From: Candidatus Nanopelagicales bacterium
GTDB lineage: Bacteria; Actinomycetota; Actinomycetes; S36-B12; UBA5976
Length of the DNA: 11,548 nt
NCBI GenBank assembly: GCA_021742025.1
Contig: JAIOWT010000022.1
Coordinates: 1-11,548 of the forward strand
Direction of reading: 5' to 3'
Shown here piece after piece: positions 6,423-11,548 of the stretch (within the stretch, counting starts at the first letter, position 1; every line of letters starts with the position of its first letter). The notes beneath the pieces are model-generated. The model was not told where the DNA came from, searched no databases, and saw only the letters and a list, made by a program, of their open reading frames with translations. A program made the position numbers and the translations under genes.

Positions 6423-7187
6423 ATGAACCAGACAAATCGTTTCACTGGGAAAACTGCAATTGTCACTGGCGGCGCTGGTGGCATCGGAACTGCAATTTGT
6501 CAGCGACTTGCTGGTGAGGGCGCATTCGTTATTGTCACTGACACAAACGCAGACAACGCCCAAAAAGTTGCAGCTGACATAACCGCGAGTGGGGGATCAG
6601 CAATTGCAATCCCAGCAGACATTTCAAGTGAAGCTGCGTGCACGGATCTGATTGCACAGGTATTTCAACTACGTGGACAAATCGATGTCTTGGTTAACAA
6701 CGCAGGAATAATGCGCCGTGGGAATATTTTGGATATCAGCGTGCAGGATTGGAATGACTTATTCGCTGTAAACATAACTGCGATGTTTCATTTATGCCGG
6801 GCGGCGCTTCCGCACATGATCGCAGGCGGTGGCGGTGCGATTGTAAACACTGCATCACAGTGGGGTTTGCACCCAGCGCCAAACTGCATCGGCTACAACG
6901 TAACTAAATCCGCAGTTGCATCATTTTCACAAAACTTAGCTCGTGATTACGCTCCACACAACGTTCGAGTCAATGCAGTTTGTCCTGGCGAAATCCACAC
7001 TCCAATGTTGGAAGCCGGTGCAAAGCGATCTGGTAAAACTATTGCTGACCTTGATGCCTTGGTGCCGTTTGGTCGAGTTGGTCGACCAGATGAAGTTGCC
7101 GCACTCGTTGCTTTCTTAGCTTCCGAAGAAGCTGCGTTTATGTGTGGTTCACTAGTTGAAATCACTGGAGCGCAACCTGTTGCATAG
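6423..7187 (+). CDS. Short-chain dehydrogenase/reductase (SDR), classical type
   Basis: This encodes 254 residues, a usual length for classical SDRs. The cofactor motif TGGAGGIG (15-22), the NNAG motif (92-95), and the catalytic set Asn117 (FAVNITA), Ser145 (VNTASQWG), Tyr158 and Lys162 (YNVTK) are all present. So are the PGEIHTPM loop (188-195) and a C-terminal strand VEITGAQPVA. Asp40 at the end of the second strand (VIVTD) favours NAD(H) over NADP(H). Family members oxidise or reduce alcohols, ketones or sugars; the substrate cannot be told. The start ATG at 6423 has GGAA/AGGAAATGG upstream. It lies 48 bases before a PlsC-like gene and both are probably cotranscribed. This pair interrupts an otherwise conserved actinobacterial order, so it may be lineage-specific. 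All catalytic residues are intact. Confidence 0.92.
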   Translation: MNQTNRFTGKTAIVTGGAGGIGTAICQRLAGEGAFVIVTDTNADNAQKVAADITASGGSAIAIPADISSEAACTDLIAQVFQLRGQIDVLVNNAGIMRRGNILDISVQDWNDLFAVNITAMFHLCRAALPHMIAGGGGAIVNTASQWGLHPAPNCIGYNVTKSAVASFSQNLARDYAPHNVRVNAVCPGEIHTPMLEAGAKRSGKTIADLDALVPFGRVGRPDEVAALVAFLASEEAAFMCGSLVEITGAQPVA

Positions 7188-7235
7188 TTGGCAATTAAAT
7201 AGTTTGCTAGCTAAGCCTTGAAGTAGGGTGAAGGA

Positions 7236-7931
7236 ATGCGTGGACAACCAGGAACTTTTCTGTATTTTCTGTCGCGCAGACTTACCAAAGTCAAAGTTCA
7301 CGGCCAAGAGAATCTAACAGTGCTCGATGAACTGGGCCCAGCCATGATCGTTATTAACCACACAACGGTCGTCGATGTTGTTGTTACCGTTGGCACCCTG
7401 CACAAGCTGGGATTTACAGTCGATGGACCTTGCAAAGGTGCCTGCACACATCGCAGACACCTGCGACCGGTTGGAACTTCGGACATGTGGAATTTCCCAC
7501 TTGCTAAGCAGATTGTTACTGGCAGTGGAATCATCCCAACTGATCAACACGATGGGCGCAGTGCATACCGCGCTGCCAGATCTGCCCTGAAAAACGATGA
7601 ATGCGTTTTGATGTATCCCGAAGGTGACGTTCAGATAAATGCTGAGGCATCACCAAGGCCGTGGCGGCCTGGAACCGCCGCATTAGCCAAGTCTGCAGCA
7701 ATGCCGGTTTTGCCGATTGCTCATCACGACACCCGAAAGTTAGGTTCAGGATCGGTAGAACGAAGCATCCTGCAGGCACTTTCAAAAGTTTTCCGGAGGC
7801 CAACAATTCATTTACTGATTGGGACGCCAGTTTTGGCAAGTGAAATTGCTGAATTGAGTATGCAAAGTGCTAACGACTATTTAGAAGGCAAGTTAATGCA
7901 AACTTGGCTTCAAGTTAGAGCCTTTAGTTAA
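7236..7931 (+). CDS. 1-acyl-sn-glycerol-3-phosphate acyltransferase-like (PlsC/LPLAT family)
   Basis: This encodes 231 residues. Motif I is NHTTVVD (41-47, the His42/Asp47 HX4D pair). The region GSGIIPTDQHDGRSAYRAA (96-114) matches motif II, YPEGDVQ (127-133) matches the phosphate-binding motif III, and RPGTAALAKSAAMPVLPIAHH (144-164) matches motif IV. The family transfers acyl groups from acyl-CoA or acyl-ACP to lysophospholipids or related acceptors at the membrane face. The start ATG at 7236 has the Shine-Dalgarno GGTGAAGGA. Unusually, residues 60-82 between motif I and DMWNFP form an extra segment rich in Cys and His (C66, C70, H72, H75), where typical members have a short strand leading to AKxxL. 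The motif III Thr/Arg (EGTR) reads EGDV. The acceptor may therefore differ from lysophosphatidate. Its TAA is shared within TTAA with the helicase stop. Confidence 0.83.
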   Translation: MRGQPGTFLYFLSRRLTKVKVHGQENLTVLDELGPAMIVINHTTVVDVVVTVGTLHKLGFTVDGPCKGACTHRRHLRPVGTSDMWNFPLAKQIVTGSGIIPTDQHDGRSAYRAARSALKNDECVLMYPEGDVQINAEASPRPWRPGTAALAKSAAMPVLPIAHHDTRKLGSGSVERSILQALSKVFRRPTIHLLIGTPVLASEIAELSMQSANDYLEGKLMQTWLQVRAFS

Positions 7932-9418
7932 GCGTCTTTTTGGGTGCCGCGAGTTCGATTACGTTGCCGAGGGGCGCGGTCTTTTGCTGGAGCTTTTTCA
8001 GCACTTTCTTTTGCCGCTGCATTGCTGGAACTAGCTGGGCGCGACTTTGTAGCGGAACTCTTGTTGCCACCACTTGATCGATTAGCGGATCCCGACTTTC
8101 CAGTCTGTGGTTTTCCAGATCCAGAACGTCGGCCCTTGTTCGCACCAGTCTCACCAAGATCTTCTAATTTTTCACTAGCTAGACCTTCGCGAGTACGAGC
8201 TGAACCTGGCAGTTCGCCAGTTGTTCCCTTTGGGATACCAAGACCTTCATAAACGTGATCACTTGATGAATAAGTTTCGATTGGATCATTGAAGTCCATA
8301 CCAAGCATTCGATTAATCATTTGCCAACGATTAATGTCTTGCCAGTCAACAAGTGTGATCGCAACACCAGAGGCGCCCGCACGACCAGTGCGGCCAACAC
8401 GGTGAAGGTAGGTCTTTTCATCATCAGGGCATTCGTAGTTAATTACGTGAGTAACGTCAGCAACGTCAATGCCTCGAGCTGCAACATCAGTTGCAACTAA
8501 TACGTCAACTTTTCCACTTCGGAATGCGCGCAGTGCTTGTTCACGTGCGCCTTGACCAAGATCACCGTGCACCGCAGCAGAAGCGAAGCCACGATTAGCA
8601 AGGTCTTCTGCCAGGTTTCCGGCTACTCGCTTAGTGCGACAGAAAATCATGGTTAGCCCACGACCTTCAGCCTGAAGTACGCGAGCAACAAGCTCTGGCT
8701 TATCCATCTGGTGACAACGCCATACGTGCTGTTCGATGGCATCAACTGTTGAAGAATCACTTGTCGGATCAGATGCCCGAATGTGTGTTGGCTGAGTCAT
8801 GTAGCGACGAGCCAACGCAACGATTTGTCCGGGCATAGTTGCCGAGAACAACATGGTCTGGCGAGTGGCTGGAGTTTTGCTAACTAGCATTTCGACGTCG
8901 GGCAAGAATCCCATGTCCAACATTTCGTCAGCTTCGTCTAAGACTAAAACTTTAATTGCACTCAAATCTAAGTGGCCTTGCTTAATCATGTCGATCAAGC
9001 GACCTGGAGTTCCAGCAATAACTTCTACGCCGTTTTTAAGGGCTTCAACTTGTGGCTCGTAAGCCTTGCCACCATAAAGACTCAATACGCGCGCACCCAT
9101 GTTCTTGCCGGCAGTTTCTAAATCGTCTGCAACTTGGATCGCCAACTCACGCGTTGGAACAATGACAAGCCCTTGTGGTTTGCCAGCATTCTTGAACTCA
9201 GCCCATTCGGGATTTGTTGGCGTGATTACCTGGGTAAGAAGTGGAATTCCAAAGCCTAAGGTTTTTCCGGTGCCAGTTTTAGCTTGGCCAATTAAGTCTT
9301 GACCTGACATAGCAAGCGGCAAAGTCATTTCTTGAATTGGAAAGGCATCGACAATGCCCTTACTGGCTAATGCCGAGCAGATGTCTTGGGGAACGCCGAG
9401 ATCGGCAAAACTAGCGAT
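7928..9418 (-). CDS. DEAD-box ATP-dependent RNA helicase, apparent ATC start
   Basis: This encodes 496 residues if started at the ATC codon at 9418. Order of parts: Q-motif (FADLGV at 4-9, FPIQ at 26-29), Walker A AKTGTGKT (46-53), PTREL (88-92), TPGR (about 137-140), DEAD (161-164), SAT (192-194), helicase C domain with ARGID and HRVGRTGR (339-346). A low-complexity Gly/Ser/Lys/Arg tail (about 425-496) is probably for RNA binding. It unwinds RNA in ribosome assembly, decay or cold adaptation; family RhlE/DeaD. The first ATG (9328) would remove the whole Q-motif. No ATG, GTG or TTG occurs in frame between the upstream stop (9485-9487) and that point. Homologues start near MxxFADLGV, and AGGAG lies 7 bases before the ATC, so I place the start there. 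A base error or assembly artefact is the main alternative. Confidence 0.88.
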   Translation of the reverse strand: MASFADLGVPQDICSALASKGIVDAFPIQEMTLPLAMSGQDLIGQAKTGTGKTLGFGIPLLTQVITPTNPEWAEFKNAGKPQGLVIVPTRELAIQVADDLETAGKNMGARVLSLYGGKAYEPQVEALKNGVEVIAGTPGRLIDMIKQGHLDLSAIKVLVLDEADEMLDMGFLPDVEMLVSKTPATRQTMLFSATMPGQIVALARRYMTQPTHIRASDPTSDSSTVDAIEQHVWRCHQMDKPELVARVLQAEGRGLTMIFCRTKRVAGNLAEDLANRGFASAAVHGDLGQGAREQALRAFRSGKVDVLVATDVAARGIDVADVTHVINYECPDDEKTYLHRVGRTGRAGASGVAITLVDWQDINRWQMINRMLGMDFNDPIETYSSSDHVYEGLGIPKGTTGELPGSARTREGLASEKLEDLGETGANKGRRSGSGKPQTGKSGSANRSSGGNKSSATKSRPASSSNAAAKESAEKAPAKDRAPRQRNRTRGTQKDA

Positions 9419-9425
9419 GCGAAAA

Positions 9426-9430
9426 CTCCT
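9426..9430 (-). promoter_or_regulatory. Shine-Dalgarno AGGAG that decides the helicase ATC start
   Basis: On the minus strand AGGAG is followed by seven bases and then ATC GCT AGT TTT GCC. Spacing and sequence are ideal for initiation at that ATC. No ATG, GTG or TTG occurs in any frame between the SD and the Q-motif codons. Confidence 0.65.
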
Positions 9431-9473
9431 GGTAGATATACGGCAAACACGTACATTTTCGTGGCCTGCTTTA

Positions 9474-9479
9474 ATTGTA
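9474..9479 (-). promoter_or_regulatory. Candidate -10 box for the DEAD-box helicase gene
   Basis: On the minus strand TACAAT is a near-consensus -10, about 55 bases upstream of the ATC. It would give a leader of roughly 50 bases. The -35 (near TTAAGG) is poor. Confidence 0.4.
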
Positions 9480-9492
9480 CCTGTTTATCGCC

Positions 9493-9498
9493 TACCCT
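9493..9498 (+). promoter_or_regulatory. Putative leaderless -10 box for the ferritin-like gene
   Basis: TACCCT ends eight bases before the GTG start, and no Shine-Dalgarno is visible. It fits the TANNNT pattern seen before other genes here, but is the weakest case by spacing. Confidence 0.3.
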
Positions 9499-9506
9499 TA
9501 AGCGTT

Positions 9507-10163
9507 GTGACTAGTCCTGCCGTTGTTGACCTTCTAGGCGTCCTTGCATATGGCGAGTTAGTGGCCTTTGAGCGCACTGCTGCGGATGCGAGTTTAGCTC
9601 CGACTTTAGAAGACAAGGCTGCGCTTGCTCGAATGGCAGCCGCCGAGTTTGCTCATTATGAACAGATTTCAGCGCACTTAACTTCATTGGGTTCAGATCC
9701 AATTGCAGCAATGCAACCATTCGTGTCTGCATTGAATCAGTTTCACAACACGTTAACTCCGCGCGACTGGTTCGAAGGTTTGCTGAAAGCCTACGTAGGT
9801 GACGGAATCGCAAATGATTTTTATCGTGAGATTTCCTCGCATCTAGATGCCGAAACTGCAAAGCTGGTAGCAGAAGTCTTAGCTGATGTTGGTCACGCAG
9901 ATTTCGCAGTTGAAAGAATTCGCATCGCAATTGAGCAAGATCCAAAAATCGCTGGGCGTTTGGCTTTGTGGGGTAGACGCTTGATGGGTGAAATGATCAG
10001 CCAAGCGACTTTGGTGGCTGGATCCCGTCCAGCCCTACAGGAACTTTTCTTTCAACCACAATCAAGTGAAACAACGAAGTCGGCAACTGACTTAACTGCA
10101 ATGGTTAATCGATTGACTGTCAGTCACGCAAAAAGAATGGATGTGTTAGGACTCGCGTCCTAA
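9507..10163 (+). CDS. Ferritin-like fold protein (MiaE-like diiron family)
   Basis: This encodes 218 residues from GTG at 9507. The N-terminal helix DLLGVLAYGELVAFERTAADA carries Glu17 and Glu22. A second helix has the ExxH diiron motif E47-F-A-H50 (MAAAEFAHYEQ). The second half repeats the helix pair with YVGDGIANDFYREI (96-109) and LADVGHADFAVERI (125-139; D127 and H130 candidate ligands). The four-helix pattern fits the ferritin-like superfamily related to the tRNA hydroxylase MiaE. It is common next to the RhlE-type helicase in actinobacteria. The reaction is unproven: it may be an iron-dependent oxygenase or a carrier. Reading further upstream is possible to ATG at 9354, but that adds 51 residues unlike the family and overlaps the helicase Q-motif codons on the other strand. 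TACCCT lies eight bases before the GTG. The stop lies inside a perfect 14-bp hairpin. Confidence 0.8.
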   Translation: MTSPAVVDLLGVLAYGELVAFERTAADASLAPTLEDKAALARMAAAEFAHYEQISAHLTSLGSDPIAAMQPFVSALNQFHNTLTPRDWFEGLLKAYVGDGIANDFYREISSHLDAETAKLVAEVLADVGHADFAVERIRIAIEQDPKIAGRLALWGRRLMGEMISQATLVAGSRPALQELFFQPQSSETTKSATDLTAMVNRLTVSHAKRMDVLGLAS

Positions 10164-10170
10164 CACATCC
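10139..10170. terminator. Perfect 14-bp hairpin spanning the ferritin-like stop codon
   Basis: GGATGTGTTAGGAC (10139-10152) pairs perfectly with GTCCTAACACATCC (10157-10170) around loop TCGC. The TAA stop (10161-10163) is in the 3' arm, so the final codons are part of the stem. No T tract follows. A role in termination or mRNA 3'-end protection is likely. Confidence 0.6.
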
Positions 10171-10190
10171 CAATAGATACAGAATTCATT

Positions 10191-10236
10191 TGATTGCGCT
10201 TTAAAAGCGCAATCAGTTTGGCTTAGCAAGCTAAGC
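10191..10236. repeat. Double-hairpin module, copy A
   Basis: The first hairpin is TGATTGCGC (10191-10199), loop TTTAAAA, then GCGCAATCA (10207-10215). After GTTTG comes a second hairpin, GCTTAGC (10221-10227), AA, GCTAAGC (10230-10236). The same two-part layout recurs 78 bases downstream. It lies between the convergent ferritin-like and DUF3107 genes. Confidence 0.75.
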
Positions 10237-10268
10237 AAAGAACATCAAAATAAACGCAGTGTTCATGT

Positions 10269-10316
10269 TGATTGCGCATTAGGCGCAATCAGTTAGGTTT
10301 AGCTAGCTAAACCTAA
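10269..10316. repeat. Double-hairpin module, copy B
   Basis: TGATTGCGC (10269-10277), loop ATTAG, GCGCAATCA (10283-10291), then GTTAG and the second hairpin GTTTAGC/GCTAAAC (10297-10303 and 10306-10312). With the flanks, the second hairpin is a perfect 24-bp palindrome (10293-10316). Relative to copy A, the second base pair changes C-G to T-A on both arms, keeping the stem. Confidence 0.75.
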
Positions 10317-10335
10317 TACGTCCCAAACAATAAAT

Positions 10336-10563
10336 TTACGAAGTAGTCGCGAAACCAACGCGACCTGAGGCTTGCGCACCGATTTCGATGAAGGCAATCT
10401 TGTCGCCAGGAACAATTACCGTCCGGCCTTTTTCATCTGTAAGTGTTAACAGGGAACCGTTCGCTAGTGCTGCATCAATCAACTTTTGAACTGCCGCTAA
10501 CGATTCGTTACTTTCGAGAACAACTTCACGATTTACGTGCTGAATACCAATTCGAATTTCCAT
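10336..10563 (-). CDS. DUF3107 family small protein
   Basis: This encodes 75 residues. The whole protein follows the DUF3107 pattern: MEIRIGIQHVNREVVLES at the start, a helix SLAAVQKLIDAALANGSLL, then LTDEKGRTVIVPGDKIAFIEIG and a closing RVGF. Length and ends are typical of the family (Rv3208A/TB9.4 in M. tuberculosis, as I recall). No biochemical function is established. It has no membrane segment or signal. The Shine-Dalgarno GGAGA lies about 9 bases before the ATG. It lies 44 bases downstream of the tetR gene on the same strand, an order conserved in actinobacteria, so the two are probably one transcription unit and its level may be set by that regulator. Its 3' side faces the double-hairpin spacer. 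Confidence 0.9.
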   Translation of the reverse strand: MEIRIGIQHVNREVVLESNESLAAVQKLIDAALANGSLLTLTDEKGRTVIVPGDKIAFIEIGAQASGRVGFATTS

Positions 10564-10607
10564 GCCAGTTTCTCCAAAAGTTTTTTGCGGTTAAGTACGA
10601 GTCTACG

Positions 10608-11303
10608 TTAACTGATGCGATTTTCTAGGTGAACAACGTCAGCCTCAGGCGAACTCGCTTTTGTGTTAACCGAACTGAGTCCGTTCCAGGCAAGATCGAA
10701 TGTTTTAGAGATCGCATCTTCAATGGCTATAGGTCTACCTAATCGAAGCCAACGCCAAGCTGCTGCTTGAGCCATTCCACATAAACCACCAGCAAGTATG
10801 TTCGCTTCACCGAGCGATTTTCCGGTTTGCTTTGCGACCTCAGCCCCAACTACTCGAGACACTTGGGCGACCACATCTTCAACCCGTGCCCGCACTTCAT
10901 GATTCATGGTGAAGTCGGATTCAAATATCAATCTGAATCCTTGATCAGCATCATCAACTAACTTGAAATAGCAAGCGATGGCCGCCTCTAGTCGATTACG
11001 GTTTCCAACTGCATTATCGATAGCATCAGAAATTTGTTGCACAATTACATCGACTCGTTCATCCAGTACCCCAAGGTAAAAGACTTCTTTTGAAGAAAAG
11101 TGCTGGTACAAAATCGGCTTGCTTACGCCAGCACGCTTAGCAATGTCGTCCATAGACGCCAGGTGAAAACCCTTTTCAGCGAAAACTTCGAGGCCAGAAA
11201 CCATGATTTGGGTACGACGAGAAGACTGCAATGAGACAGGAACACCGCCAAATTCTGGATCTTGGGATTTTAGAGTTTGGCTAAAAAACGGGACTTCATC
11301 CAT
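10608..11303 (-). CDS. TetR/AcrR family transcriptional regulator
   Basis: This encodes 231 residues from ATG at 11303. The DNA-binding helix-turn-helix domain is at about 28-75: SRRTQIMVSGLEVFAEKGFHLASMDDIAKRAGVSKPILYQHFSSKEVFY, with recognition helix around SKPILYQHF. The rest is the helical ligand/dimer domain, with an aromatic patch AAWRWLRLGRP near 190-200. The ligand is unknown. The first 27 residues lack family likeness. An alternative TTG start at Leu25 (LQSSRRTQ) would give a more usual N-terminus. The ATG is favoured by the leaderless-type TAACGT seven bases upstream and by an inverted repeat over the start. It is divergent from moeZ and followed by DUF3107, the common actinobacterial arrangement (Rv3208-like). 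It may repress itself and perhaps affect moeZ, which is inference. Confidence 0.88.
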   Translation of the reverse strand: MDEVPFFSQTLKSQDPEFGGVPVSLQSSRRTQIMVSGLEVFAEKGFHLASMDDIAKRAGVSKPILYQHFSSKEVFYLGVLDERVDVIVQQISDAIDNAVGNRNRLEAAIACYFKLVDDADQGFRLIFESDFTMNHEVRARVEDVVAQVSRVVGAEVAKQTGKSLGEANILAGGLCGMAQAAAWRWLRLGRPIAIEDAISKTFDLAWNGLSSVNTKASSPEADVVHLENRIS

Positions 11304-11331
11304 GCCCTATACGTTAAACGCTGCAGGGCAT
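11302..11331. promoter_or_regulatory. Inverted repeat over the tetR start, candidate operator
   Basis: ATGCCCT (11302-11308) and AGGGCAT (11325-11331) form a perfect 7-bp inverted repeat with a 16-base spacer holding an inner CGTTAAACG dyad. It covers the tetR start codon and the putative -10 (TAACGT on the minus strand, 11316-11311). The position suits autorepression by the TetR protein. Confidence 0.4.
11311..11316 (-). promoter_or_regulatory. Putative leaderless -10 box for tetR
   Basis: On the minus strand TAACGT ends seven bases before the ATG. No good Shine-Dalgarno precedes the start. It sits inside the inverted repeat described at 11302-11331. Confidence 0.35.
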
Positions 11332-11452
11332 CGTGTCGCACAGACCCCAGTTTTCCGCAAAATCTTTGCGATAACTGTCCACGCTGTATCGGGTTGAAAC
11401 ATGAATCCTAAAAACAGGGTTGGATAGAGACATAACGTTCACAGGAGTCAAA

Positions 11453-11548
11453 ATGTCATTACCCCCATTGGTCGAACCAGCCGCTGAGCTGACCGTTGAT
11501 GAAGTTCGTCGCTACAGCCGACACTTGATCATTCCTGATGTTGGCATG
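11453..11548 (+). CDS. moeZ: Adenylyltransferase/sulfurtransferase MoeZ-type, N-terminal fragment
   Basis: The first 32 codons read MSLPPLVEPAAELTVDEVRR followed by YSRHLIIPDVGM, and the gene runs off the window. The RRYSRHLIIPDVGM segment is the well-known N-terminal signature of the ThiF/MoeB/UBA-type E1-like adenylyltransferases. In actinobacteria the gene beside tetR and DUF3107 is usually MoeZ, a MoeB domain fused to a rhodanese domain. MoeZ activates MoaD-like and other sulfur carriers by adenylation and sulfur transfer for molybdopterin and cysteine or thiocarboxylate pathways. The Shine-Dalgarno AGGAG (11443-11447) is 5 bases from the ATG. The rhodanese domain is outside the window, so MoeB without the fusion is possible. 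Confidence 0.8.
   Translation, partial: MSLPPLVEPAAELTVDEVRRYSRHLIIPDVGM

Noticed and set aside
6412..6426. Five-codon leader ORF (ATG GAA TTC AAA TGA) overlapping the SDR start
   Set aside because: Too short and without conservation data. A chance ATG near a start is common, and nothing suggests attenuation.
7201..7217. AGTTTGCTAGCTAAGCC resembling part of the double-hairpin module
   Set aside because: It shares GCTAGCTAA with copy B but lacks a matching 5' arm and the GATTGCGC hairpin. It is too short to call a third copy.
7375..7590. Alternative frame within the acyltransferase gene (LAKVPAHIADTC...)
   Set aside because: It contains AK like the family motif, but the rest does not match, and the main frame keeps motifs I to IV. 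It is kept only as a frameshift possibility in the Cys/His finding.
7928..9328. Helicase start at ATG 9328
   Set aside because: This would remove the whole Q-motif, which is clearly encoded upstream in the same frame, and it has no Shine-Dalgarno.
9354..9506. Longer N-terminus for the ferritin-like protein from ATG at 9354
   Set aside because: The 51 added residues (MPLLANAEQM...) do not resemble the family and run antisense across the helicase Q-motif codons. Family likeness begins at TSPAVVDLLGVLAYGEL, right after the GTG at 9507.
11394..11427. TTGAAA/GGATAG as a moeZ promoter
   Set aside because: The spacing of 22 bases is too long and no better -10 is visible at the right distance.

Overview
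This window looks like part of an actinobacterial chromosome. The signs are DUF3117 and DUF3107 proteins, a MoeZ-type start, an HtrA–TatB pair, and a short MgtE_N/CBS protein next to DUF1003 and Mrp. The gene order matches two blocks that I recall as separate in Mycobacterium tuberculosis: dapE/DUF3117/methyltransferase/htrA/tatB/mrp/MgtE-CBS, and rhlE/ferritin-like/DUF3107/tetR/moeZ. GC content by eye is a little under 50 %, and genes are tightly packed with frequent stop/start overlaps. That suggests a streamlined, possibly freshwater planktonic, member of the Actinomycetota. The lineage is an inference only. I see no insertion sequence, tRNA, rRNA, CRISPR array or phage gene, and no gene-free stretch exceeds 300 bases.

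Layout. Positions 1-108 hold the C-terminus of dapE, coupled by TAATG to a SRPBCC/START-fold gene. DUF3117 (706-888, +) ends inside a perfect hairpin and faces an O-methyltransferase gene (962-1615, -). A divergent pair follows: htrA and tatB (+). Then comes a minus-strand operon read mgtE-like, DUF1003, mrp (6263 down to 3368). Divergent from it are an SDR oxidoreductase and a PlsC-type acyltransferase (+). A DEAD-box RNA helicase (-) is divergent from a ferritin-like gene (+). A hairpin-rich spacer (10164-10335) separates that gene from a minus-strand tetR–DUF3107 pair. The window ends in the first 32 codons of moeZ (+).

How the genes may work together. HtrA and TatB belong to envelope protein quality control and export. 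The mgtE-like/DUF1003/mrp operon joins a probable nucleotide- or metal-sensing cytosolic protein, a small membrane protein and an Fe-S carrier ATPase. The SDR and acyltransferase may act on lipids or small metabolites. The helicase belongs to RNA metabolism.

Most notable observations: (1) the DEAD-box helicase seems to start at an ATC codon behind an ideal Shine-Dalgarno sequence; (2) a two-hairpin module occurs twice in 10191-10316 with a compensatory base-pair change; (3) two perfect long hairpins span stop codons; (4) five genes without a clear Shine-Dalgarno each have a TANNNT hexamer 6-8 bases before the start, as expected for leaderless mRNAs; (5) two convergent gene pairs share their stop codons within one TTAA.
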